64,000 bases of DNA from BOG-908 sp965198915 (GTDB lineage Bacteria > Pseudomonadota > Alphaproteobacteria > Acetobacterales > Acetobacteraceae). Positions 7,190 to 15,739 of this stretch are shown here, in pieces. The translations under genes and the position numbers were made by a program. The notes under the pieces are model-generated. The model ran no database searches. It saw nothing but the letters and a program-made list of their open reading frames with translations, and was not told where the DNA came from. Where the stretch lies: the NCBI GenBank assembly GCA_965198915.1, contig CBDAQC010000002.1, positions 620,001 to 684,000 of the forward strand, read 5' to 3'. Positions within the stretch are counted from its first letter, which is position 1. Each line of letters begins with the position of its first letter.

Positions 7190-8602
7190 CTACCGACCCA
7201 GAGCCCCCAAAAGTCGCGCATGCGCATTGGTCCCATGATCCAGGCACCGTACATCGAACTTCTCGTTCGGGCTGTGCACCTGGTCGTCGTTCAACCCGAA
7301 CCCCATCAGCAGCGTGTCCAGCCCCAGGATGCGGCGCAGGCTTTCCACCACGGGGATCGACCCGCCGCTGCCGATCAGCACGGCGTCGCGGTTGTATTCC
7401 TCGGCCAGCACCTGGCGGGCCAGGCCCACGTAGCGGTTGTCGGCGCTGACTTCGAAGCCGGGCGCCATGCTGTGGGCGTGAACTTCCACGTGGTAGCCCG
7501 GCGGGGTGTGGTCGGCCACAAAGGTGCGGAAGGCGGCCAGGATGTCGGCCGGGTTCTGGCCGGCGACGAGGCGGAACGACACTTTGGCAGACGCCTCGCT
7601 GGCGATGACGGTCTTCGCACCCGGGCCCTGATAGCCGCCGGAGATGCCGTTGATGTCCGCGGTGGGGCGCGCCCACAGGCGTTCGACGGCGGGCCGGCCG
7701 GCTTCGCCCGCGGGGGTGGATAGGCCGATCTCGCCCAGGAAGTCGGATTCGTTGAAGCCGAGGTCCGCCCATTCGGCGGCCTGGGCGGGCGGCAGGTCGG
7801 CCACGTGGTCGTAGAAGCCCGGAAGCTGCACGCGGCCCTGGTCGTCCTGCAACGCGCCCAATATGCGGGTGAGCGCGTTGATCGGGTTCAATGCGCTGCC
7901 GCCGTAAAGGCCGGAATGCAGGTCCCGCGAAGGGCCGCGCACCAGCAACTCGGCATAGACCAGGCCGCGCAGGCGGGTGGTGATGGCGGGCGTTTCGATG
8001 TCCCACATGCCGGTGTCGGAAATGATGGCGATGTCGGCCGCGCGCAGTGCCGGCGCACGGTCTCGCAGGAAGGCTTCCAAATTGGCGCTGCCGACTTCTT
8101 CCTCGCCTTCGAGCACCACGGTGATCGTGGCAGGCGGCCCGCCTGCCACTTCGTGCCAGGCCCGCAAGGCTTCCAGCCACATGGTGACCTGGCCCTTGTC
8201 GTCCACGGCGCCGCGCGCGGTGATGCGGGGGCCGTGGCGGCCTTCGGTGAGCGTGGGGGTGAAAGGCGGGCTGGTCCACAGCTCGAAGGGTTCGGCCGGC
8301 TGGACGTCGTAATGGCCGTAATAGAGCAGGTGCGGCGCGCCGGCCGGGCCCTCGCGCGTGGCCAGCAATACGGGGTGTCCGGGGGTTTCGACCAGCTCGG
8401 TGGTGAAGCCAATGGCGTCGAGTTCGGCGCGGGCCCACACGGCCGCGCGCCGGCAGTCCGAGGCGTGGGCAGGCTGGGCGCTGACGCTGGGGATGGACAG
8501 GAAGTCCATCAGGCGCTGGTGCGCCTGCGGCCGCGTGGCGCGGATGTGGTCCAGCACGATCTGGGTTGCGGTGCCGGCCGGGGTGTGGGGTGCGTCGTTC
8601 AT
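7190..8602 (-). CDS. M20-family metallopeptidase (dipeptidase)
   Basis: 470 residues, full length for M20/ArgE-DapE-type dipeptidases. Two-zinc catalytic residues are visible in order: YYGHYDVQP (His ligand and catalytic Asp, about residues 95-103), GAVDDKGQ (bridging Asp), EGEEEVGS (catalytic Glu and Glu ligand), ISDTGMW (Asp ligand), and a late GSGGSIPVVESL segment next to the C-terminal His ligand. The dimerisation/lid domain lies in between (about 215-330). No signal peptide, so cytosolic hydrolysis of dipeptides or acylated amino acids is expected. It is divergent from the MaoC gene. Confidence 0.92.
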   Translation of the reverse strand: MNDAPHTPAGTATQIVLDHIRATRPQAHQRLMDFLSIPSVSAQPAHASDCRRAAVWARAELDAIGFTTELVETPGHPVLLATREGPAGAPHLLYYGHYDVQPAEPFELWTSPPFTPTLTEGRHGPRITARGAVDDKGQVTMWLEALRAWHEVAGGPPATITVVLEGEEEVGSANLEAFLRDRAPALRAADIAIISDTGMWDIETPAITTRLRGLVYAELLVRGPSRDLHSGLYGGSALNPINALTRILGALQDDQGRVQLPGFYDHVADLPPAQAAEWADLGFNESDFLGEIGLSTPAGEAGRPAVERLWARPTADINGISGGYQGPGAKTVIASEASAKVSFRLVAGQNPADILAAFRTFVADHTPPGYHVEVHAHSMAPGFEVSADNRYVGLARQVLAEEYNRDAVLIGSGGSIPVVESLRRILGLDTLLMGFGLNDDQVHSPNEKFDVRCLDHGTNAHARLLGALGR

Positions 8603-8712
8603 CCCGTCAGCTTACGCAAAGTGGCCGGGTTTCGGAATACACGGCTTCGGGTGGGGTGGTTCCAGACGCGGCGGTAAGGGGGTAGGGGTTCAGCGAAGCC
8701 ATGGAGGACGGA

Positions 8713-9165
8713 ATGGGCGCGGTTGCCGAGACGATGCGGGCGAAGTTGGACCAGGAGCTGGCGGTGTCAGACTGGCTGCTTGTGGACCAGGCGAAGATCG
8801 ACGCGTTTGCCGCCTGCACGGGCGACCACCAGTGGATACATGTCGACGTGGAGCGTGCAGCGAAGGGCCCGTTCGGCGGCACCATCGCGCACGGCTTCCT
8901 GACCTTGTCTCTGTTGCCGGCCCTGACGAGCGGGACGTGGTCGGCCGGGCTGGGGCTGGAGGCGACGCTGAATTACGGGCTGGACCGGGTGCGCTTCCTG
9001 ACACCGGTGCGTGCGGGCAGCCGGGTGCGCAACCGGGTCAGACTGGTCTCCGTGGAGGAAAAAGGCGCGGGCCGGACGCTGCTGTGTTTCGAGAACACCG
9101 TCGAGATCGAAGGCGAAGGAAAGCCGGCTCTGGTTGCCAATACTTTGGCGATGGCGTTCGGATGA
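8713..9165 (+). CDS. MaoC-family (R)-enoyl-CoA hydratase
   Basis: 150 residues with a single hot-dog fold. The hydratase-2 signature is present: DHQWIHVDVERA (catalytic Asp and His, about residues 39-50) followed by GPFGGTIAHGFLTLSLLP. C-terminal strands include YGLDRVRFLTPVRAGSRV. It hydrates trans-2-enoyl-CoA or related thioesters. The ATG at 8713 is preferred over 8701 because GGAGG (8703-8707) lies six bases before it; using 8701 would leave only a poor upstream signal. Confidence 0.9.
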   Translation: MGAVAETMRAKLDQELAVSDWLLVDQAKIDAFAACTGDHQWIHVDVERAAKGPFGGTIAHGFLTLSLLPALTSGTWSAGLGLEATLNYGLDRVRFLTPVRAGSRVRNRVRLVSVEEKGAGRTLLCFENTVEIEGEGKPALVANTLAMAFG

Positions 9166-9361
9166 CGCGTGCGGCCACAGGGCTGCGAATGGCAACATGC
9201 GCCGGCGGCGCGGCCGCGGGCCGGAGCTGGTTTTTTACTTTCGCCGGACAAGAAGATTTCGGTTCATGCTGCAACGATCAGCAGCCAAGGCTGCATCCGT
9301 TTTGTCGTAGCGGCCGTTTCCCAGTCAGCCACACGGGATCGCCTCGGTTGGCAAGGATCGA

Positions 9362-9388
9362 GGAACATGTATCTACTTGTGCGGTCGC
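9362..9388 (+). promoter_or_regulatory. Candidate ECF-type autoregulated promoter
   Basis: GGAAC (9362-9366), a 17-base spacer and GTCG (9384-9387) fit the -35/-10 pattern of many ECF sigma promoters, and the site lies 34 bases before the sigma gene's ATG. Found by eye; autoregulation is typical of ECF sigma factors. Confidence 0.35.
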
Positions 9389-9421
9389 GCCGCTCGCGCG
9401 GCGGAAGGGCGCACGTGCGCC

Positions 9422-9994
9422 ATGTTCAGGACGCCTCTCCGCATGGCTGCAGATGTTGCAGGACTTTCCGCACAGGAGTTGATCGCGCGTTGCGCGGCGC
9501 AGGATCGGGCGGCGTTCCGGGCGCTGTATGCGCAATGGAGCGGCCGCCTCTACGGTGTTGCCATGCGCATCACGCGTGATCCCGGTCTGGCGGCGGACGC
9601 CACGCATGACGCGTTCGTGCAGGTGTGGCAGCAGGCCGGGCGTTACGACGCGTCGCTGGGCGAGGCGGGGTCCTGGCTGATGAGCCTGGCGCGCTACCGG
9701 GCGCTGGATCTGGTGCGCCGGCGCGGGCGCGAGGTGCTGGGGCACGAAGCGGTGCAGGACGAGGCCGATCGCGCGCCGGACCCGCTCGGCCAGTTGATGG
9801 CGAGTGCCGATGGGGGCGCGCTGCACCGTTGCCTGGAGACGCTGAGCGAGGAGCGCCGCCGCCTTGTGGTGCTGGCGTTCGTTGACGGTTTTTCCCACAG
9901 CCAGCTCGCAGCGAAGATGAACCTGCCGATCGGCACGGTGAAATCCTGGATCAGGCGCAGCCTGATCGGGTTGAAGGAGTGCCTGGCGCCATGA
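9422..9994 (+). CDS. ECF RNA polymerase sigma factor
   Basis: 190 residues. Region 2 is at about 20-90, with AFRALYAQWSGRLYGVAMRI, DATHDAFVQVWQ and RYRALDLVRRR; region 4 is at about 125-185, with LVVLAFVDGFSHSQLAAKMNLPIGTVKSWIRRSL as its helix-turn-helix. The lack of regions 1 and 3 marks an ECF (group 4) factor; the 'LPIGTVKSWIRR' form with an RskA-like partner is like the SigK/EcfG-unrelated ECF19 type. It overlaps the anti-sigma gene by four bases (ATGA, 9991-9994), so the two proteins are coupled. The start could also be the ATG at 9443 (MAADVAG). Confidence 0.93.
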   Translation: MFRTPLRMAADVAGLSAQELIARCAAQDRAAFRALYAQWSGRLYGVAMRITRDPGLAADATHDAFVQVWQQAGRYDASLGEAGSWLMSLARYRALDLVRRRGREVLGHEAVQDEADRAPDPLGQLMASADGGALHRCLETLSEERRRLVVLAFVDGFSHSQLAAKMNLPIGTVKSWIRRSLIGLKECLAP

Positions 9995-10668
9995 GCGGCG
10001 TGGCGGAAACCGATGACGTCACGCCGGAGATGCTGGCCGGCGAATATGTGCTGGGCACGCTGGATGCCGCCGGCACGCGTGAGGCGGAGGCGCGCCTGGC
10101 GGCGGAGCCGGCGTTTGCTGCGGAAGTCCGCGCCTGGGGGGCGCGGCTGCATCCGTTGACGGCGCTGGTGGCGGAGGTGGCGCCGCCAGCCTGGTTGTGG
10201 GGGCGTATAGAGGCCAGCACGGCTGGCGGCGGCGCGCGTCCTGTCAACGACAACCGGGTGGCGAGCTGGTGGCGGGCGGCCGCGATCGGGGCCACGGCAG
10301 TTGCGGCGGGGCTGGCGCTGTTCATCGGCGTGCGGCCGGCGCCGGTGCCGCTGGTGGCGGTGCTGGCGCCGGCTGGCAGCACGGCGGCGGTGCTGGTTGC
10401 TGTGGCCGGGCCTGGCGGCGGGCTGGCGCTGCGGCCGACCGCGGCGGTGGCGGTGGCTGCGGACCGCGATCTGCAGCTATGGGCGCTGCCGGCGGGGGCC
10501 AGCCGGCCGGTGTCGCTGGGCGTGCTTCCGGCTTCGGGCGAGGTGGTGAAGCAGGGCGTGGTCGCTGGGACGCAGTTGCTGGTGAGCCTGGAGCCGAAGG
10601 GTGGCTCGCCCACGGGACTGCCCACGGGGCCGGTGGTATATGGGGGCGTGGTGCAGGTCATCCGGTGA
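9991..10668 (+). CDS. Membrane anti-sigma factor, RskA-like
   Basis: 225 residues. The N-terminal anti-sigma domain (about 1-75) has EMLAGEYVLGTLDAAGTREAEARL split over two helices, the standard zinc-free RskA/ChrR-like opening. One membrane helix spans about residues 93-113 (AAAIGATAVAAGLALFIGV). The periplasmic C-terminal domain carries the RskA pattern DRDLQLWALP, SLGVLPASGEV and LLVSLEPKGGSPTGLPTGPV. It sequesters the upstream sigma factor at the membrane until an envelope signal triggers proteolysis; that mechanism is family knowledge. Confidence 0.92.
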   Translation: MSGVAETDDVTPEMLAGEYVLGTLDAAGTREAEARLAAEPAFAAEVRAWGARLHPLTALVAEVAPPAWLWGRIEASTAGGGARPVNDNRVASWWRAAAIGATAVAAGLALFIGVRPAPVPLVAVLAPAGSTAAVLVAVAGPGGGLALRPTAAVAVAADRDLQLWALPAGASRPVSLGVLPASGEVVKQGVVAGTQLLVSLEPKGGSPTGLPTGPVVYGGVVQVIR

Positions 10669-10902
10669 GACGGGCGGGTTGGCCGTCCGGGTTGGGCGGG
10701 TGCCGCTTACTCTCTGCAGGGTGGCTGCGCTGCTTCGCGCGGGAGGCAATACGGACATCGAGGGTGCCAGCCCAGGTCCACATTGTGTCGTGCGCGCGCG
10801 AGCCGGCCCCTGCCTGGTTGCACCTTGCTGGGACGCAAGCGTTGCTGCTTGCGGCGTGGTCACTTCGTACGGCTCGGTGGACACGTTCGTTCGGACGCGC
10901 GG

Positions 10903-11445
10903 CTATCTGATGTCGATGCCGGAGACGTCGTGCACATCGCGGGCGCCGTGCTTGTCGCCGGGCACGATGAGACGCAGCGTGGAGAGGTCCTTGGGCGGGT
11001 CGTCCTGATGATAGGCGAGGATGACCTGCTTGCCACCGATGAACGGATCGATTTCGCCAATGCCGAAAGCGGCGGCGTAGCCGTCCTGGCCGCTGACCAT
11101 AACGACGTGGCGCATGCCGGTGCGCTTGCCCGGCTCGTCCTGCGGCGCGGCTTTGGAGACGAGTTCCCAGAGCAGCACGCCGGTCCAGCTGTGGTGGTCC
11201 TGGCCGTGCATGGTGGTGAAATCGGCCTCCACGTGCTGGGCAGGCAGCGCCTTGATCTGGTCGAGCGTGAATGATTGCGGGTGGGCGACGCGTCCGGTGA
11301 CGGCGACAGGCGGCTGCGGTCCGGCCGCCACCAGAAACACGGCCATCGCGGCAAGCCACGCGCGCTTTCCCCCGATGGCGGCCCGGCGGAAAGACGCGTG
11401 AATTCGCCCGCCTTGTTCAGAGACGAGACGGCTGCCTGGCTTCAC
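10903..11445 (-). CDS. Exported molybdopterin-binding-domain protein
   Basis: 180 residues containing a sulfite-oxidase-type Moco-binding domain only (PF00174-like): SFTLDQIKALPAQHVE, TGVLLWELVSKA, VMVSGQDGYAAAFGIGEIDP, ILAYHQDDPP, RLIVPGDKHGARDVHDV. There is an N-terminal membrane or signal segment (AWLAAMAVFLVAAG, about 29-42) after a basic stretch. The domain lacks the conserved Cys that ligates Mo in sulfite oxidase and YedY, so it may bind the cofactor non-canonically or be non-enzymatic. It is the last gene of a three-gene unit; its ATG overlaps the previous stop (11442-11445). Confidence 0.75.
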   Translation of the reverse strand: MKPGSRLVSEQGGRIHASFRRAAIGGKRAWLAAMAVFLVAAGPQPPVAVTGRVAHPQSFTLDQIKALPAQHVEADFTTMHGQDHHSWTGVLLWELVSKAAPQDEPGKRTGMRHVVMVSGQDGYAAAFGIGEIDPFIGGKQVILAYHQDDPPKDLSTLRLIVPGDKHGARDVHDVSGIDIR

Positions 11446-11648
11446 TTGGCAACCATCACGTCCGAAGCCTTGATGATTGCACTGGCCTCGTCACCAACCT
11501 TCAGCTCCAGCTCGTCGATCGCTTCGTTGGTGATCGACGAAGTGACGACGACGCCGCCGGCGATCTCGATCTGCACGTGGCCGGTGGTCTGGCCTTTCTG
11601 CACGGCGGTGACGCAGCCGGGAAATTGGTTGCGCGCGCTGAGCTTCAT
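11442..11648 (-). CDS. Molybdopterin/molybdate-binding (Mop/TOBE) protein
   Basis: 68 residues and a single Mop domain: MKLSARNQFPGCVTAVQKG, VQIEIAGGVVVTSSITNEAI and VGDEASAIIKASDVMVAK. Stand-alone Mop ('molbindin') proteins bind molybdate as oligomers and buffer intracellular Mo. It is sandwiched by ATGA overlaps with both neighbours (Rieske oxygenase upstream, Moco-domain protein downstream), so the three are made together. The context suggests molybdenum handling next to the Moco-domain protein. Confidence 0.92.
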   Translation of the reverse strand: MKLSARNQFPGCVTAVQKGQTTGHVQIEIAGGVVVTSSITNEAIDELELKVGDEASAIIKASDVMVAK

Positions 11649-12754
11649 GCCACGGGCGCCCGCAGCAGGTTCTGCGGCGGGATCGGCAGGCCACGACGGC
11701 TTAGCAGGCCGCGCAGCTCGCGTATGGCGGGGAAGACTTCCTGGTTCCAGTCTGCTCCCTGGGCGTCGTGCGCCTTCTGCTCCTCCTCCACGATCCAGCG
11801 GTCCTCGGTGAAGATGCGTTCGGTGAACCAGACCAGGATCGGCCAGGCGGCGTCGAGCAGGAAGCCGACCCGGCCGGGGCGCTGTATGCTGAGCAGGCCG
11901 AAGGTGCGGTTGGTGCGCTGCGCGCGGTCCAGCGGCACGTAGCAGATCCAGAGATTCATCACCGGCAGCTCGCCGTCGGTCCAGATGCGCAAGTTCTGAT
12001 ACGGATATTCGGTGCGTATGGTCATCAGATCCTTGTGGTTCTGATCACCCGTCTTGCGCATCTTGCCCAGTATTGCGGCTTCCGCGAGCGGCTGCTTTCC
12101 GCCGGTGCGGCCGAAGGTGTAGTCCACCTCCATCCAGTCCTCGCCTATGCGCATGCCGCGATGGCGCGGACGCATCTGCCCCATCTGCTTGCGGTGCAGG
12201 AACTGGTGGTTCATGTCCGTCAGGTTCTCGTGCATGAACGTGTAGTGGCAGGCGACTTCCTGGCCGAAGCGGCGGGTTCGGAAGCGCGGATCGCTGCTGG
12301 CGCCGAGGCTTGGGAAGGGCACGCTGTCCGCCAGAGCCGGGTCGCCCGGGAAGACGAAGATCAGGCCGGCCTCTTCGCGGCAGGGGTAAGGGCGGACACC
12401 GTTGGGCAGCTTGTCCTTGCCCAGATAGGGAACCTCGATGCAGCGGCCGGTCTGGTCGTAGGTCCAGCCGTGATAGCAGCAGCGAAGCGCGCAGCCATCG
12501 ACCACGCCGTCATGCAGCGGCACCTGGCGGTGGGCGCAGCGGTCCTCCAGCGCAAAGACAGGGCCTTCCTTGGGGCGGACGAGCACGATCGGCTCGCCGG
12601 CAAAGCGGACGCCCAGGGCTTTGCCCGGCTTGAGTTCACGCGACCAGGCGAGCGGATACCAGTGGTCCGGGTGCGAGCCGATGCGGCGCAAATCCGTCTT
12701 GGGGCAGGCGGGCGCCACCGAATCCGGCGCTAGGTCTATTGTATGGGTGTCCAT
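11645..12754 (-). CDS. Rieske [2Fe-2S] aromatic-ring-type oxygenase
   Basis: 369 residues. The N-terminal Rieske domain (about 30-140) has both cluster motifs, CAHRQVPL and CCYHGWTYD. The C-terminal catalytic domain has the mononuclear-iron motif ENLTDMNHQFLH (about 175-186: Asp, His, His). The layout matches oxygenase alpha subunits of the vanillate demethylase/PaO type. The substrate is unknown, and no reductase gene is adjacent. The start at ATG 12754 leaves 66 bp to the tRNA; upstream in-frame codons run into the tRNA and are rejected. First gene of the Mo-linked operon. Confidence 0.9.
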   Translation of the reverse strand: MDTHTIDLAPDSVAPACPKTDLRRIGSHPDHWYPLAWSRELKPGKALGVRFAGEPIVLVRPKEGPVFALEDRCAHRQVPLHDGVVDGCALRCCYHGWTYDQTGRCIEVPYLGKDKLPNGVRPYPCREEAGLIFVFPGDPALADSVPFPSLGASSDPRFRTRRFGQEVACHYTFMHENLTDMNHQFLHRKQMGQMRPRHRGMRIGEDWMEVDYTFGRTGGKQPLAEAAILGKMRKTGDQNHKDLMTIRTEYPYQNLRIWTDGELPVMNLWICYVPLDRAQRTNRTFGLLSIQRPGRVGFLLDAAWPILVWFTERIFTEDRWIVEEEQKAHDAQGADWNQEVFPAIRELRGLLSRRGLPIPPQNLLRAPVA

Positions 12755-12820
12755 GCCGGCGATTAAGTATGGAGCGCACCCTGCTTGCAAGGCACAAAAG
12801 AGGTGGGGTCGATGAACGAC

Positions 12821-12896
12821 TGGTGCCCCGTACGGGATTCGAACCCGTGTAGCCAACGTGAAAGGCTGGTGTCCTAGGCCTCTAGACGAACGGGAC
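12821..12896 (-). tRNA. tRNA-Glu (anticodon TTC)
   Basis: A 76-base cloverleaf read by eye. The acceptor stem GTCCCGT pairs with ACGGGGC (one G-U), with discriminator A and an encoded CCA. The D arm has GTCTAGAGGCCTAGGAC, the anticodon stem CCAGC/GTTGG encloses CTTTCAC (anticodon TTC), and the T arm is CGGGT-TCGAATC-CCGTA-like. All stems close. Confidence 0.97.
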
Positions 12897-13345
12897 GGGC
12901 CGGGCGGTGTGGGTAGCCAAAGTGGGGGGCGGGGTCAAGGCTGAGCAGGTCAGGCTGGGTCAAACCAAGGCTGAGGCAGGAAAGCACGCCTTTACTGCAA
13001 AAGAAGTTAAGGCTTTTGAATTGTCTGCCGCGCGCTCTTCGGGAGAAGCTCGGCAGCTCAGGTCAGCTTGTCTTGGGTGCAATGTTCCAAGACTTACCGT
13101 TGGCTGTGACTTTGCAACGGCAGCACTTCAAGTGTGGCCGTCGGCGTTGTGCCGGTCGTGCGTCGACCTTTCGTCTGACAGTCCGTGCCTTTGTAGAACA
13201 CGCCGTTCAGGCGCTATGGCAAAGTCACCTGAATGGGCGGGTTACCGGACATCAAAACGCAAGAACTCCTTTCAGGACAAGCACCAGTGGCCCAGCAATC
13301 CCGGCAACAAAGCGCCACTCCATCAACAGGCGCGCGACAGCGGAG
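12897..13345. other. Intergenic region with no convincing gene
   Basis: About 450 bases of lower G+C than the surroundings and poor codon bias in all frames. A weak frame from 13016 (+) encodes FQDLPLAVTLQRQHFKCGRR and C-x4-C-like spacing that vaguely recalls the zinc-binding head of ISL3-type transposases, but nothing after it continues that fold. It may be decayed mobile DNA next to the tRNA. I see no other structure until the A/T repeat at 13346. Confidence 0.4.
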
Positions 13346-13390
13346 TCAAAAGTTTTTTGGTTCTTTTTTACAAAAAGAACTGCTTACTTT
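13346..13390 (-). repeat. A/T hairpin repeat, copy C (solo)
   Basis: Inverted orientation: box CAAAAGTTTTTTGG, hairpin GTTC-T6-AC-A5-GAAC, arm TGCTTAC. It overlaps the last codons and stop (TAA) of the DUF885 peptidase gene at 13384-13386, so transcripts of that gene end in or run through it. Confidence 0.88.
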
Positions 13391-15114
13391 TTTTGCTGCC
13401 TGATCCAGTCATCGACACGCGCTTCCAGCACCGAAAGCGGCATCGCCCCGTCGTCCAGCACCACGTCATGGAAACGCCTCTCGTCGAACGATGCGCCGAG
13501 CGCCGCCTCCGCACGATGGCGGAGCTCCATGATCTTCAACTCGCCAATCTTGTAGCCAAGCGCCTGGCCGGGCCAGGCGATGTAGCGGTCCACCTCGCTC
13601 TGCATGTTGGCTTCCGACAGCGCGGTGTTCTGGCGCAGGCAGGACAGCGCCTCCTCACGCGTCTGCATCTTCCAGTGCAGGCCCACGTCGATTACCAGGC
13701 GGCAGGCGCGCCACATCTCCAAGGAGAGCTGGCCGAACCGTTCGTACGGCGTCGCATACAGGCCCATTTCGGAGACGAGCTGTTCGCTATACAGCGCCCA
13801 GCCCTCGACGAAAGCAGTGATGTTGGAATCGCGTCGGAAGGCGGGAAGACCAGTGAGCTCCTGCGCCAGCGCGATCTGGATGTGGTGGCCCGGGGCGCCT
13901 TCATGGGCCACCAGGGCGGGCAGTTCGAATAGCGGGCGCTGGTCGAGGTGGGAGGTGTTGATCCAGAGTTCGCCGGCGATGCCCTGCTCCGGACTGCCGC
14001 CATCGTAGCGTGCGGTGGTGTAGCCGTCCTCGATATCCGCGGGCACGGGCGCCACGCCGTAAGGCAGGCGCGGCAGGCGGCCGATGAAGCGGGGAAGCTG
14101 GCCATCAACGCGCTTGGCCAGGCGGCTCGCGCGTTCCAGCAGGGCCTCGCGGCTGCCGACGTAGAATTGGGGATCAGTGCGGAGTTTGGCCTGGAACTGG
14201 GCAAAGCTGCCGTGGAACCCGGCCTGGGTGATCTGGCGATCCATCTCGGCGCGTATGCGGGCGATCTCTGACTGGCCGATGGCGAAGATCTGGTCCGGCG
14301 TCAGGGTCGTGGTCGTCTCGCGGCGCACGAGCATCGCGTAATAGGCGCGCCCGTCCGGCAATGCCGCGGCGCCAAGCGTCTCGCGGGCGTGCGGCAGGTA
14401 GGTCTCGGCGTAAAACTTGGCGAGCGCCTGCTGGGCCGGCTTGACCGTGCTGCCGATGACAGCCAGCGCTCTGGCGCGGAGCGGCGTCTTGTCCGGGTTG
14501 TCCGGCAGGCTGTCCAGCGGGGCCAGTAGCGGATCATGTTCGGCCGGAACGGCGGCGCGGGCGGCGGCCGCCTGCGCCTGTGCCGCGGCGATTCGACGGG
14601 GTAGGACAAAGCCGGTGGCGATGCCGCGTTGCAGGTTGGCGGTCTCGGTTGCGTAGAACGCGGGCAATGCCGCAAGGCGGGTCAGCCAGGCCTGCGCTTC
14701 CCGCGGCGAATGCAGCGCGATGCCGGAAGCCGCATAATCCGGGACGACGAAGAAACCCTGGTCACTGGCGAAGGGGATGCGGTCCTCGTCGAAACGGGCG
14801 CTGTCCTGGTCGGTGGCGATGCGGGCTTCGAGAAGTGTCCGGTTCAGGGCGTCTTCGCCCGTCAGCGTTGCAGGCGGGATCGCATCCAGGCCGTGTCTGA
14901 TATGGGCGAGGCTGGCTTGCCGCGCCGACACCGCAGCCGGCGAGTCGTCCGGCCACCGCGCGGCCGCCTGCAAGTCGCCACGCTGGCCGGCCGAGATAGG
15001 GTCGGCCTCGGTCAGCCAGGCATCGTAGGCGCCGAGAATCGGCGCCAGTTGCGGGTTAGGGGCGGCCAGGGCGGCCTGGGAAAGCAGGAGGAGGATGGTC
15101 AGGCTGAAGCGCAT
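13384..15114 (-). CDS. DUF885 family exported metallopeptidase-like protein
   Basis: 576 residues with a signal peptide (MRFSLTILLLLSQAALAAP). The DUF885 core runs to the C terminus and includes the zinc-peptidase-like motif LVAHEGAPGHHIQ (about residue 405) and later FVEGWALYSEQL (about 445), both characteristic. Upstream landmarks are SREALLERASRLAKRV and PADIEDGYTTARYDGG. It is probably a periplasmic carboxypeptidase-like hydrolase, since some DUF885 members act on peptides; activity here is inferred. The gene's stop codon lies inside an A/T repeat. Confidence 0.88.
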   Translation of the reverse strand: MRFSLTILLLLSQAALAAPNPQLAPILGAYDAWLTEADPISAGQRGDLQAAARWPDDSPAAVSARQASLAHIRHGLDAIPPATLTGEDALNRTLLEARIATDQDSARFDEDRIPFASDQGFFVVPDYAASGIALHSPREAQAWLTRLAALPAFYATETANLQRGIATGFVLPRRIAAAQAQAAAARAAVPAEHDPLLAPLDSLPDNPDKTPLRARALAVIGSTVKPAQQALAKFYAETYLPHARETLGAAALPDGRAYYAMLVRRETTTTLTPDQIFAIGQSEIARIRAEMDRQITQAGFHGSFAQFQAKLRTDPQFYVGSREALLERASRLAKRVDGQLPRFIGRLPRLPYGVAPVPADIEDGYTTARYDGGSPEQGIAGELWINTSHLDQRPLFELPALVAHEGAPGHHIQIALAQELTGLPAFRRDSNITAFVEGWALYSEQLVSEMGLYATPYERFGQLSLEMWRACRLVIDVGLHWKMQTREEALSCLRQNTALSEANMQSEVDRYIAWPGQALGYKIGELKIMELRHRAEAALGASFDERRFHDVVLDDGAMPLSVLEARVDDWIRQQKK

Positions 15115-15226
15115 CCCTCATGGTGCGGGGATGCGCCCGCTACGGGCAAGGGGCGCCGCGGGAGCCGGGCAGGCTTGCCTGCGCGGGGCTGACTCAACAG
15201 CGCCCTGCAGGCAAGCGAGGCAGGTG

Positions 15227-15739
15227 TTACTGGTTGTAGGAGGTCAGCAGGCTCAACGCGGTCAGATGCGTCTCGATAAATGCCTTTGCCACTACGGCCT
15301 GCTGCACGGCAGCAGAGGTGTAGGGCAGGCCGTCCGCAAGCAGGCCGATCTGCAGTTGCAGCAGCATTTCGTGACCCTTGGTCTGAATCATGAGATATGT
15401 CGCGTCGAACTCGGATGCCGGCACCGTCATCACGGTGGTGAGCATTTCCTGCTGCGCGGCGGTAAGCGGCGCGGGCGGCGGGTTCGGCGAGGCGTTCAGG
15501 GCCTGGGCGAACGCTGTCTGCTCCTCGATCTCGCTGGTTGCGAAATCCTTGACGAACTGGTTGGTTGAACGGAGCAGCGCATACTGGCTGGTCTCCTTGG
15601 CCAGCGTGCCGTATTGCAGCGTGCCCGCCCTCCAGGTGGTGACGTTCACGGCAGGGTAGGGCTGGGCCTTCAGGCTGCGCGCCGCGAGCGCCAGCGGCAG
15701 GGCGCCGCCAAGTGCTAGCAGGGTATTACGACGGTTCAT
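15227..15739 (-). CDS. DUF4142-containing secreted protein
   Basis: 170 residues with a twin-arginine-like or Sec signal peptide (MNRRNTLLALGGALPLALAA). The mature part is an all-helical DUF4142/ferritin-like bundle: AGTLQYGTLAKETSQYAL, NQFVKDFATSEIEEQTAFAQ, ATYLMIQTKGHEMLLQ and AFIETHLTAL. DUF4142 proteins are common exported proteins of unknown role in alphaproteobacteria. The metal-binding His/Glu pattern is incomplete, so I do not assign enzymatic activity. It lies 112 bp upstream of the DUF885 gene on the same strand, possibly co-transcribed. Confidence 0.8.
   Translation of the reverse strand: MNRRNTLLALGGALPLALAARSLKAQPYPAVNVTTWRAGTLQYGTLAKETSQYALLRSTNQFVKDFATSEIEEQTAFAQALNASPNPPPAPLTAAQQEMLTTVMTVPASEFDATYLMIQTKGHEMLLQLQIGLLADGLPYTSAAVQQAVVAKAFIETHLTALSLLTSYNQ

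Noticed and set aside
12755..12856. N-terminal extension of the Rieske oxygenase
   Set aside because: The upstream codons (TRVRIPYGAPV) translate the 3' half of the tRNA-Glu gene.
13016..13555. Possible transposase (zinc-finger-like N terminus)
   Set aside because: Similarity is weak and stops before the repeat; after 13260 the residues are translated intergenic and repeat DNA. Kept only as a note in the gap entry.
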